From an uncultured Eubacteriales bacterium (GTDB lineage: Bacteria; Bacillota; Clostridia; Oscillospirales; Oscillospiraceae): a DNA stretch of 64,000 nucleotides. The stretch is from NCBI GenBank assembly GCA_900546515.1, contig URDG01000001.1, forward strand, positions 116,542 to 180,541, in the 5' to 3' direction. This document shows, in pieces, positions 57,165 to 64,000 of the stretch. Numbering within the stretch: the stretch's first letter is position 1; every line of letters starts with the position of its first letter. The position numbers were made by a program, and so were the translations under genes. The notes under the pieces were generated by a model, which was not told the DNA's origin, made no database searches, and saw nothing but the letters and a program-made list of their open reading frames with translations.

Positions 57165-58475
57165 TCAGCCGTACAGATTTCCCGTATTCAGCGCATTGAA
57201 TGTTCTTGTGAAATAATCCGGATCATCCTTGAGCAGCTGTTTTTTTGTTTCTTCTATGCACAATTCTTTTTTGATCTCATCGAAGTAGCCCAATTTCTCC
57301 ATGCGGTCATATACCAGTTTGCCGATCAGCATATATGCCTTACCGCTAAGCTCCGCATCTCCTCTGGGACTTCTGAGGCTCTCCGGGACTATCCCTCGCT
57401 GCATATTGCTCACATCATTATCAGTAGGCGTGATTCCCGCATCACTCAGTCCGTCCGTGCACAGATATTTACGGACATTTATATAATGTTCCCCGAACGC
57501 CTGTGACATTGCGGTATCAACAACATCGAGGTTCACAGCGCTGCCGTAATTCCAGAATCCATTACTTGAGCACAGCCCGATGACAATATATCTGTCTTTG
57601 TTCGCAGTCTGCCGCGAAGCAAGCTCTTTTGTCAATTGGACAAGTTCATCTGTCGAACTGTACCCACCATAGGTGCCGATGCATATCACATGTATGTAAT
57701 CCAGATATTCATCTGATGCGGCCGTCTTTATCGGCGTCCCTACAGCTACAGTCTTTTCTTCACCGGCCTCACAGCGTGTGAAGTAGTATCTATTCAAATT
57801 GAGGCGCTTATAGGAATCCGGATCAATTGAAAGGACGCCCTCGATCCCGTCTATAGATACATTATTTACACCGGCTCCGCCATCTGTAAGAGGAGTTACG
57901 GCCTTGCCGTTCTGAGAAGTAAAATTGATCTCCACGCTCTGGGTATCCGCGGGTATGGTGAATTCAGAACTGACAATATAGGGAACCACCCCGCTTCGTC
58001 CCAAAATCGTATTTACATCCTCTTCCCCGGCTCCCATATTTACAACAGGAATGGAGACTTTGTAATCGTCCCACTTCAGACGTGAATAATCACTTGCATT
58101 TTCAATAGTGCTTCTGAAATCATAAATATCACATATATACGCATTGATGTACTTCTGCAGCACATCCGGGTATGAAACGTTTCCGGACGATCCAGCAGTA
58201 AGATTATCTCCCCAGCACACAATGCCCGGCATATATTCTGCGATTGTATTCAAATCTGCCTCATATTGCGCCTCTATTGCATCAACTGCCTCACGTCGAG
58301 CCTCAGTCTGTTCCTTCTGCTGCTGCCCGTACACCTCCACCAGCTGCGCATCCTGCGCTTTGGTTTCTCTATGAACGGTACACATTGCCAAGGCAAGAGC
58401 GGCTAAAATCAAAACAATAACGACGGCCAGAATGATATTGCGTACCAGCGTTTTTTTATAGTTATCCTGCCACAT
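57165..58475 (-). CDS. SGNH-hydrolase-like membrane protein with altered active site
   Basis: A 436-residue protein with one N-terminal helix (12-31), a short coiled segment (40-80) and an extracytoplasmic domain that starts like an SGNH hydrolase: VCWGDNLTAGSSG. The nucleophile position of the GDS(L) motif is Asn (GDN, 89-91). The GxND block is GTYGGY (267-272) and no DxxH appears near the C-terminus. It is first in the polysaccharide operon. GGAGAA precedes ATG 58475; the longer frame uses a TTG at 58487. A binding or assembly role, like other inactive SGNH proteins in polysaccharide export, is inferred. Confidence 0.7.
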   Translation of the reverse strand: MWQDNYKKTLVRNIILAVVIVLILAALALAMCTVHRETKAQDAQLVEVYGQQQKEQTEARREAVDAIEAQYEADLNTIAEYMPGIVCWGDNLTAGSSGNVSYPDVLQKYINAYICDIYDFRSTIENASDYSRLKWDDYKVSIPVVNMGAGEEDVNTILGRSGVVPYIVSSEFTIPADTQSVEINFTSQNGKAVTPLTDGGAGVNNVSIDGIEGVLSIDPDSYKRLNLNRYYFTRCEAGEEKTVAVGTPIKTAASDEYLDYIHVICIGTYGGYSSTDELVQLTKELASRQTANKDRYIVIGLCSSNGFWNYGSAVNLDVVDTAMSQAFGEHYINVRKYLCTDGLSDAGITPTDNDVSNMQRGIVPESLRSPRGDAELSGKAYMLIGKLVYDRMEKLGYFDEIKKELCIEETKKQLLKDDPDYFTRTFNALNTGNLYG

Positions 58476-58508
58476 ATTTTTCTCCAATTAATTATGCAAA
58501 CTGTTTTT

Positions 58509-58537
58509 ATATTACCACCAAATATTTCATATTGCAA
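58509..58537 (-). promoter_or_regulatory. Sigma-A promoter of the polysaccharide operon
   Basis: On the minus strand TTGCAA (58532-58537), a 17-nt spacer and TAATAT (58509-58514), about 33 nt before the first gene. Confidence 0.7.
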
Positions 58538-58607
58538 CACTTAAGATATACGGTAGTATTTATTCACTTCTCAACACATATTTTATAATTTTGTATATCC
58601 AGTCTAC

Positions 58608-59630
58608 TTACCGGATAAACATCGCGTCTCCAAAAGAGAAAAAGCGGTAACGTTCCTCGACGGCTGTTTTATACGCGTTTAAAATATGCTCTCTGCCCGC
58701 AAGAGCCGAAACAAGCATTATAAGCGTGCTCTCCGGCAGATGGAAATTGGTGATAAGCGCATCAAGGCATTTGAATCTGTAACCCGGATAAATGAAAATA
58801 TCCGTCCAGCCGGAGCACGGCTCGAGCGTCCCATCCTCTTTGGCAAAGCTCTCTATAGTCCTGCACGACGTCGTGCCGACAGCAACTACGCGCCCGCCAT
58901 TCTTTTTTGTTTCGTTGACCACACGCGCCGTATCTTCCGGAATGATGCAGAACTCCGAGTGCATCTCATGATCTTCTATCTCATCTTCCTTCACCGGACG
59001 GAAGGTGCCAAGACCGACGTGCAGCGTCACATAGCAGACCTTAACGCCCTTTGCGCTGATCTTCTCCAGAAGCTCCTCGGTGAAGTGCAGGCCCGCCGTC
59101 GGCGCCGCAGCGCTTCCCAGTTCACGTGAATAGACCGTCTGATAGCGCTCGGGATCCTGAAGCTCTTCCTTAATATAAGGCGGAAGCGGCATCTTGCCAA
59201 GGCTCTCCAACACCTCAAGAAAGATTCCCTGATAATTGAAGCGCACTACCCTGTTTCCGCCCTCGACCACCTTCTCGACAACTGCCGTAAGCTCGCCGCT
59301 GCCAAAAACGAGTTCCGTCCCCGGCTTTGTCTTTCTTCCGGGACGGCTCAGGCACTCCCATCGTCCTTCGCCGAGGTCGCGCAGGAGTACGAGTTCCACT
59401 GCACCGCCGGTGCTGCGCGTCCCGATAAGGCGCGCCGGCAGCACACGGGAATTATTCAAAACAAGACAGTCTCCCTCATTCAGAAACTCCGGCAGCTCAT
59501 AAAAATGATGATGCTCGATCTCACCGGTATTCTTATCCAACACCAGAAGTCTGGAGCTGTCACGCTTTTCAAGAGGAGTCTGTGCAATGAGCTCCTCAGG
59601 CAGGTAAAAGTCAAAATCAGATTTTTTCAT
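58608..59630 (-). CDS. queA: S-adenosylmethionine:tRNA ribosyltransferase-isomerase QueA
   Basis: A 340-residue enzyme that builds epoxyqueuosine on preQ1-modified tRNA using SAM. Typical blocks are DFYLPEELIAQTPLEKRDSS at the start, NNSRVLPARLIG near 58-69, SAAAPTAGLHFTEELLE near 170-186 and GTTSCRTIES near 248-257. The C-terminus RYRFFSFGDAMFIR is canonical. It works after Tgt, which is encoded at 29442-30572. A TATAAT lies about 60 nt upstream, but the matching -35 is weak. Confidence 0.97.
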   Translation of the reverse strand: MKKSDFDFYLPEELIAQTPLEKRDSSRLLVLDKNTGEIEHHHFYELPEFLNEGDCLVLNNSRVLPARLIGTRSTGGAVELVLLRDLGEGRWECLSRPGRKTKPGTELVFGSGELTAVVEKVVEGGNRVVRFNYQGIFLEVLESLGKMPLPPYIKEELQDPERYQTVYSRELGSAAAPTAGLHFTEELLEKISAKGVKVCYVTLHVGLGTFRPVKEDEIEDHEMHSEFCIIPEDTARVVNETKKNGGRVVAVGTTSCRTIESFAKEDGTLEPCSGWTDIFIYPGYRFKCLDALITNFHLPESTLIMLVSALAGREHILNAYKTAVEERYRFFSFGDAMFIR

Positions 59631-59818
59631 ACTGTTTATGCTCCGATAATATATCTATTTTATTATAGCAATAACTACATACGGTATTATAGCACAGTCA
59701 TCCATCCAATAAAAGACTCTTTATACATTTATCAGCACTTTTCGTTTCAAATGTAATAACCCGACATTCTGCGGAATATTCTTTTTGTGCCGGAAAAATC
59801 ATTTATAGGAGGAGCATT

Positions 59819-60709
59819 ATGGTTAAGACACCTGTGTTCAAGGGTTCCTGCACTGCTATTGTGACGCCGTTCAGCGAAAGCGGCGTTGACTATGAGCAGC
59901 TCAGGAAAAACATAAATCATCAATTTGAAAACGGAACAAGCGCCATCGTGGTTTGCGGCACGACCGGAGAGAATGCTACAGTTACTCGCAGCGAATATGA
60001 GGAGATAGTACGTTTCGCAATAAGAGAAGCAGCCGGACGCATGAAAGTAATAATTGGCGTTGGAAGCAATAATACGGACACAGCTTTAAAAAACGCCGAA
60101 AACGCGCGCTTTGCCGGGGCCGACGCCATTCTTATGGTAACACCGTATTATAATAAGTCTACGCAAAAGGGGCTGATAGAGCACTTCACTTACGTTGCAG
60201 ATCGTGTGGATATACCGATGATACTCTACAACGTACCGAGCCGCACGGGAATCGGCATCTCAGCGGAGACCTATAAAGCTCTTTCCCGGCACCCGAATAT
60301 AGTCGGCGTCAAGGAGGCATCCGGAAATCTCAGCCTCGTCGGAGAAATCGTTAGCTGCTGCGGCGACGACCTGTATATATGGAGCGGGAACGACGACAAC
60401 ACGGTGCCGATGATGGCCATGGGAGCTCTCGGTGTAATATCTGTCGCATCAAATATAGTCCCCGGCGTCGTGGCAAAGCTGTGCCAGCTGTGTCTGGACG
60501 AAAATTTCAAGGACGCAACTGAGCTATATGCAAAATATGCCAAACTGTTCTCCGCGCTCTTTATTGAGACAAATCCCATACCGGTCAAAGCTGCTATGAA
60601 AATGCTCGGCATGGATTCCGGGATCCTCCGTCTTCCTCTTACATCCATGAGCGACGAGCATTTTGCGTACCTGAGAAACACAATGTCGGAGGCTGGGCTG
60701 AACGTTTGA
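59819..60709 (+). CDS. dapA: 4-hydroxy-tetrahydrodipicolinate synthase DapA
   Basis: A 296-residue TIM-barrel aldolase that condenses pyruvate with aspartate semialdehyde in lysine and diaminopimelate synthesis; the pathway also feeds spore dipicolinate. VVCGTTGENATV holds the Thr-Thr pair, MILYNVPSRTG the catalytic Tyr and VGVKEASGN the Schiff-base Lys. TAGGAGGAG precedes the ATG. It is alone, divergent from queA. No lysine riboswitch was seen upstream. Confidence 0.97.
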   Translation: MVKTPVFKGSCTAIVTPFSESGVDYEQLRKNINHQFENGTSAIVVCGTTGENATVTRSEYEEIVRFAIREAAGRMKVIIGVGSNNTDTALKNAENARFAGADAILMVTPYYNKSTQKGLIEHFTYVADRVDIPMILYNVPSRTGIGISAETYKALSRHPNIVGVKEASGNLSLVGEIVSCCGDDLYIWSGNDDNTVPMMAMGALGVISVASNIVPGVVAKLCQLCLDENFKDATELYAKYAKLFSALFIETNPIPVKAAMKMLGMDSGILRLPLTSMSDEHFAYLRNTMSEAGLNV

Positions 60710-60722
60710 CATACCTGCTTAC

Positions 60723-60760
60723 AAAGAAAGAGCTGCCTGATTCAAAGCAGCTCTTTCTTT
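60723..60760. terminator. Bidirectional terminator after dapA
   Basis: AAAGAAAGAGCTGC (60723-60736) and its complement (60747-60760) with a 10-nt loop. The convergent phosphopantetheinyl transferase gene ends in the loop, so its last codons form one arm. Confidence 0.88.
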
Positions 60761-61344
60761 TCAAATTTTTCAGGTTGAAGATAGACACCCGACCGTGAAC
60801 AGGCAGCAAAATGATATATGCCGTCCTCGCCGTACCACAGCCATGGCATATCGAGGACCGAAAACGAGTTCAGCCCGGTACCCAGTCCGGTTCCGAGAGC
60901 CTTTATATAGCTCTCCTTTCTGCACCACAGCTCAGTGAAGCAGCGGTCTGAGTACCCGCGCTCCTCGAGCAGGCCGATCTCATCCGCGGCAAAAAAACGC
61001 TGTGCAAGCGCTATATTGCATGCGGTTCTTTTCTGCACATCCAATCCTATCTCCACGTCAGACACCGCCGCCGCAGCATAATTTTCTGAATGTGACAGGC
61101 TGAAAAAAAACGCCCCGCTTTTGAGAAACGGCTTTCCGTTTTTTCCACAGTCTATCTCCAGCGGCAAGTTTAATTCCGGACAAAGCTCGACCGCCGCATG
61201 CTCGAGAAGCATCTCCGCACCTATACTCTGCCTGATCTGTCCCGGTGTTCTGAGCTTACTTATACGGTCAAGCCTGTATTCAGAGAGCGGATATGACGCG
61301 CTTACGTCAAGCCTGCTTATATCCGCATAAAAGATGTACAGCAT
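60742..61344 (-). CDS. 4'-phosphopantetheinyl transferase (Sfp type)
   Basis: A 200-residue enzyme that moves phosphopantetheine from CoA to a carrier protein. The Sfp motifs are present: GKPFLKSGAFFFSLSHSENY (His in SLSHS), VEIGLDVQK near 97 and FTELWCRKESYIKALGTGL near 137-155. No polyketide or peptide synthetase is in the window, so the target could be fatty-acid ACP. It overlaps the HD-domain gene by one base (TGATG) and has no ribosome binding site of its own. Confidence 0.92.
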   Translation of the reverse strand: MLYIFYADISRLDVSASYPLSEYRLDRISKLRTPGQIRQSIGAEMLLEHAAVELCPELNLPLEIDCGKNGKPFLKSGAFFFSLSHSENYAAAAVSDVEIGLDVQKRTACNIALAQRFFAADEIGLLEERGYSDRCFTELWCRKESYIKALGTGLGTGLNSFSVLDMPWLWYGEDGIYHFAACSRSGVYLQPEKFEKKELL

Positions 61345-61886
61345 CAGGCGCGCATAGCATCGATCGTTTTTGCTATGAGCTCGTTGAGCTCCACGCCCAT
61401 CATTTCAGCGCCGCGGCGTATGACATCACGCGAGCATCCTGCCGCAAATTTTTTGTCCTTAAATTTTTTCATCACAGACTTTACTTCCATGCCTTCAAGG
61501 CCTGTTGGACGCATAAGGGCGACCGCTCCGATAAGTCCGGTAAGTTCGTCAGTTGCGAAGAGAACTTTCTCCATGTATTTCACCGGCTCAACATCAATGC
61601 AGATGCCATAACCGTGGCTGATAACGGCGTGAATAACGTCCTCGTCTATGTCCAGCTCGTGAAGCATCTCGTTTGCCTTAACACAGTGCTGCTCAGGATA
61701 GAGCTCAAAGTCTATGTCATGCAGCATGCCGACGGCGCGCCAGAAATCCACGTTCTCCGGATCATATTCTTTGGCAAACTCGCCCATGACCTTTGAAACG
61801 GTCTCTGCATGCTGAATATGAAAAGGCTCCTTATTGTATCTCTTGACAAGCTCTTCCGCCTGCTCTGGTGTGGGAATATAGCTCAT
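61344..61886 (-). CDS. HD-domain phosphohydrolase
   Basis: A 180-residue metal-dependent HD protein. Metal ligands are IQHAETVSKVMGEF (His near 24), AVGMLHDIDFE with the His-Asp pair near 56-57, AVISHGYG near 89-94 and ATDELTGLIGA with a late Asp near 112. The substrate is unknown; many such proteins hydrolyse nucleotides or phosphoesters. GGAGG precedes the ATG. It is translationally coupled to the phosphopantetheinyl transferase. Confidence 0.9.
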   Translation of the reverse strand: MSYIPTPEQAEELVKRYNKEPFHIQHAETVSKVMGEFAKEYDPENVDFWRAVGMLHDIDFELYPEQHCVKANEMLHELDIDEDVIHAVISHGYGICIDVEPVKYMEKVLFATDELTGLIGAVALMRPTGLEGMEVKSVMKKFKDKKFAAGCSRDVIRRGAEMMGVELNELIAKTIDAMRA

Positions 61887-61940
61887 TACAATTACCTCCT
61901 TTTTCGCATATAATAGCTCTTTAATCTGTGTAATGCAAGA

Positions 61941-61986
61941 AAAAAATACAGGATCTTGACCTTCTCTTCAAGATCCTGTATTTTTT
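61941..61986. terminator. Terminator of the small lipoprotein gene
   Basis: A 19-bp perfect stem (61941-61959 and 61968-61986) with an 8-nt loop and A/T-rich ends on both sides. It touches the lipoprotein stop codon. Confidence 0.9.
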
Positions 61987-62296
61987 ACTGCTTCGCCGTT
62001 GCCGACGGAGCAGTGCTTGCATTAGGGCTGGTCTTTGCCATGTCATTGCCTGTGCCGTTATTTGTCACTTCAGCGCTCGGCATGACGTCGGTCTTTTTGT
62101 CAGCTGTACCACTGCCGCTTTCATCAGCTGAGCCAATGTTTGTATCCGGGGTGATCATAGGGCTGACAGTTGCTGTAGGCGGGGCGGTTATAGTTGACGT
62201 AGGAGCTGCGCTGTCTACATTTCCGTTAGAGCCGCAGCCGCAAAGCACTGCTGAAATGATAAGCGTAAATACGATATGAACTATAGATTTTTTCAT
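61985..62296 (-). CDS. Small Thr/Ser/Pro-rich lipoprotein
   Basis: A 103-residue lipoprotein with signal helix and lipobox VLCGC. The mature part is low-complexity (Thr, Ser, Ala, Pro, Asp, Asn) and looks disordered, with no recognisable domain. It is a single-gene unit with its own terminator. AGGAGGATAG precedes the ATG. Confidence 0.8.
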   Translation of the reverse strand: MKKSIVHIVFTLIISAVLCGCGSNGNVDSAAPTSTITAPPTATVSPMITPDTNIGSADESGSGTADKKTDVMPSAEVTNNGTGNDMAKTSPNASTAPSATAKQ

Positions 62297-62378
62297 TTCT
62301 ATCCTCCTTATTATTTGGCACTTGTATTATTTGAGATAATTGCGGGAATATGTACAAAAAATTTTCGTAATTAAAAAT

Positions 62379-62407
62379 TTGATATGCCGCGCTGTGTGTG
62401 TTATTAT
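62379..62407 (+). promoter_or_regulatory. Sigma-A promoter of the RlmD-type gene
   Basis: TTGATA (62379-62384), a 17-nt spacer and TATTAT (62402-62407), 35 nt before the ATG. Confidence 0.65.
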
Positions 62408-62442
62408 TTGTATAGATTTACATATGGCAGGACGGGCTTCAC

Positions 62443-64000
62443 ATGAATAACGATATAATTAAAAACAATATATATACAGTCGTGATCGAAACATATTCCT
62501 CGGAAGCTTATGGGGTCTGCCGCATCGGAGGGCGCGCCGTTTTTGTACCGCGAACGCTTGCCGGTGAAAAATGGGAAATCAAAATTGTAAAGGTCACAGC
62601 CGGTGCAGTGTACGCAAAGCCGGTGAGGCTCATATCACCCTCTCAGGAGCGGCGCGAAAGTAAATGCCCTTATTTTGGAAAGTGCGGAGGCTGCGACACA
62701 TGGCATATGAGCTATGAAGAAGAACTTCGATTTAAGCTTGGCCGTGTCAATGATGCGCTTATCCACATCGGCAGGCAGTCTGTAATCGCCTCGGAAATAA
62801 TCGGCGCTGAAAACACGGAGCATTACAGAAACAAGGGAATACTTGCCGTTGCAGATATTTCCGGCAGTCCAAAGGCCGGTTTCTTCCGCGAACGCAGTCA
62901 TGAGCTTATCGCAGTGGACGATTGCCTGATACAGGATCCTCTCTGCCGGCGTGCCGCAGAAGCAATCACCCGCTTCATATCCGAGCGCGGCATTCCTGCA
63001 TACAATGAGCAGACAGGCAAAGGCACCGTGCGGCACATTTTTTGCCGCAGGGCACATTACGGCGACGATGCAGTCGTATGTATCGTTGCTGCGCGCGGCT
63101 TCGGTGCCGAAACCGGTGCTCTTGCAGAAGAATTAAGGCTGCACTGCCCCGAGCTCACGGGCATTGTGCTGAATATAAATAAATCCCGCGGCAACACAGT
63201 GCTTGCCGGAGATTTTTACACGCTATGGGGCCGTCCTGACATTATCGACTCATTGTGCGGAATAAGGTTCGACATTTCACCGCAGGCTTTTTATCAGGTG
63301 AATCCGCCTCAGGCCGAAAAGCTGTATAGAAAGGCCCTTGAATATGCCGCGCCGGACGCCAGAAGTCTTGTACTCGATTTATACTGCGGGGCCGGAACCA
63401 TCAGTCTCTGTCTTGCCAAAGAGGCCGGACATGTCATTGGCGCGGAGATAGTTCCGCAGGCAATAGAAAACGCAGCCAGAAACGCCGCAAATAACGGGAT
63501 AACGAACGCTGAATTTATATGTGCTGATGCTGGTCAGGCCTCAGAGCAGTTTGCCGCGCGTGGCCTGCATCCTGATGTCATTGTAGTCGACCCGCCGCGC
63601 AAAGGCATGGATGAATGCGCAATCGCCGCCGCTGCATCAATGCAGCCGGAGCGTATAGTCTATGTTTCCTGCAATCCAGCGACCCTCGCGCGTGATGTAC
63701 TCAGGCTCTCCGAGTATGGATACGTGCTGAAATCGGCAACCGCCGTAGATATGTTCCCTCGTACTGCGCACGTCGAGACGGTATGCCTCTTAGTTCTGAG
63801 AAATCCGGTGACACATATCAACATTGATGTAGATGTGGAAGAAATGGTGCAGGATAAAAGAGGATTGGCAACCTATGGGCAAATCAAGGATTATGTTCTG
63901 GAACAAAACGGCCTGAAAGTCAGTAGTCTTTATATCGCTCAGATAAAGCAGAAACATGGCATTATTGAGCGCGATAACTACAATAAACCGAAATCCGAGG
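62443..64000 (+). CDS. rlmD: 23S rRNA (uracil-5)-methyltransferase RlmD/RumA, 3' end outside window
   Basis: A SAM-dependent enzyme that forms 5-methyluridine in 23S rRNA. The open frame from ATG 62443 reaches the window edge (519 codons). An N-terminal TRAM-like domain is followed by the iron-sulphur cysteines CPYFGKCGGC (about 77-86). The SAM motif is DLYCGAGTISL near 310-320, the fold motif DPPRKGMD near 383 and the nucleophile is in YVSCNPATLARD near 408. Beyond the catalytic domain (about 450) an extra segment begins, TYGQIKDYVLEQNGLKVSSL, seen in some Firmicutes homologues. The ribosome binding site is weak. Confidence 0.93.
   Translation, partial: MNNDIIKNNIYTVVIETYSSEAYGVCRIGGRAVFVPRTLAGEKWEIKIVKVTAGAVYAKPVRLISPSQERRESKCPYFGKCGGCDTWHMSYEEELRFKLGRVNDALIHIGRQSVIASEIIGAENTEHYRNKGILAVADISGSPKAGFFRERSHELIAVDDCLIQDPLCRRAAEAITRFISERGIPAYNEQTGKGTVRHIFCRRAHYGDDAVVCIVAARGFGAETGALAEELRLHCPELTGIVLNINKSRGNTVLAGDFYTLWGRPDIIDSLCGIRFDISPQAFYQVNPPQAEKLYRKALEYAAPDARSLVLDLYCGAGTISLCLAKEAGHVIGAEIVPQAIENAARNAANNGITNAEFICADAGQASEQFAARGLHPDVIVVDPPRKGMDECAIAAAASMQPERIVYVSCNPATLARDVLRLSEYGYVLKSATAVDMFPRTAHVETVCLLVLRNPVTHINIDVDVEEMVQDKRGLATYGQIKDYVLEQNGLKVSSLYIAQIKQKHGIIERDNYNKPKSE

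Noticed and set aside
59631..59818. Lysine riboswitch before dapA or preQ1 riboswitch before queA
   Set aside because: The gap lacks the conserved cores of both classes and contains only AT-rich promoter-like sequence.

Overview
The window is a stretch of a spore-forming, Gram-positive Clostridia chromosome, most like the Oscillospiraceae/Ruminococcaceae. The evidence is spoIVA and cwlD, Firmicutes pairs such as trmK-nif3 and the TIGR04086-yajC-tgt cluster, AGGAGG-type ribosome binding sites, and a CpsB/CpsC/CpsD tyrosine-phosphorylation module. There are no rRNA or tRNA genes, no CRISPR array, and no prophage or insertion sequence. Both ends cut a gene: an AGCS symporter at the left and an RlmD/RumA rRNA methyltransferase at the right.

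Positions 1-14.7 kb are metabolic. They hold the sodium/amino-acid symporter, a small C39-like protein, and a MoxR-type AAA ATPase coupled to a VWA protein. A complete branched-chain amino-acid ABC operon (livK-H-M-G-F) follows, with a cytidylate-kinase-like gene at its end. Next come a divergent glycolytic pair (a phosphofructokinase with PPi-type signature residues, and class II aldolase) and a membrane protein that looks like a catalytically dead P1B-type ATPase. Positions 14.7-30.6 kb are housekeeping, DNA maintenance and sporulation: two Xer-type tyrosine recombinases, an acyl-CoA synthetase preceded by a probable small RNA gene, radA, cwlD, spoIVA, nif3, trmK, ruvCAB, yajC and tgt.

Positions 30.6-58.5 kb are the accessory cell-surface region, all on the minus strand, in two likely transcription units. 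The first (promoter near 58.52 kb) reads an SGNH-like membrane protein, CpsC, CpsD, CpsB, LCP, three glycosyltransferases with a polymerase among them, an acyltransferase and a flippase. The second has its own promoter near 47.09 kb and two strong leader hairpins. It reads the priming sugar transferase, a GT2, LicD, a lipoprotein, a 1623-residue phosphodiester-glycosidase surface protein, an Lgt-like membrane enzyme and a 2494-residue B-repeat adhesin. Both giants end in the same aromatic cell-wall-binding-type repeats. I infer one surface programme: make a glycan, decorate it by LicD, and dock large secreted proteins on it.

Positions 58.6-64 kb return to housekeeping: queA, dapA, a phosphopantetheinyl transferase, an HD phosphohydrolase, a small lipoprotein and the RlmD gene.

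The least explained signals are a rod-shaped RNA gene with its own promoter and terminator (about 17,685-17,850, minus), a structured-RNA-like intergenic stretch (about 24,570-24,900), the degenerate P-type ATPase, an Xer-core-like site beside a xer gene, two ribosome binding sites buried in terminator-like hairpins, and the LicD/glycosidase/Lgt-like/adhesin operon.
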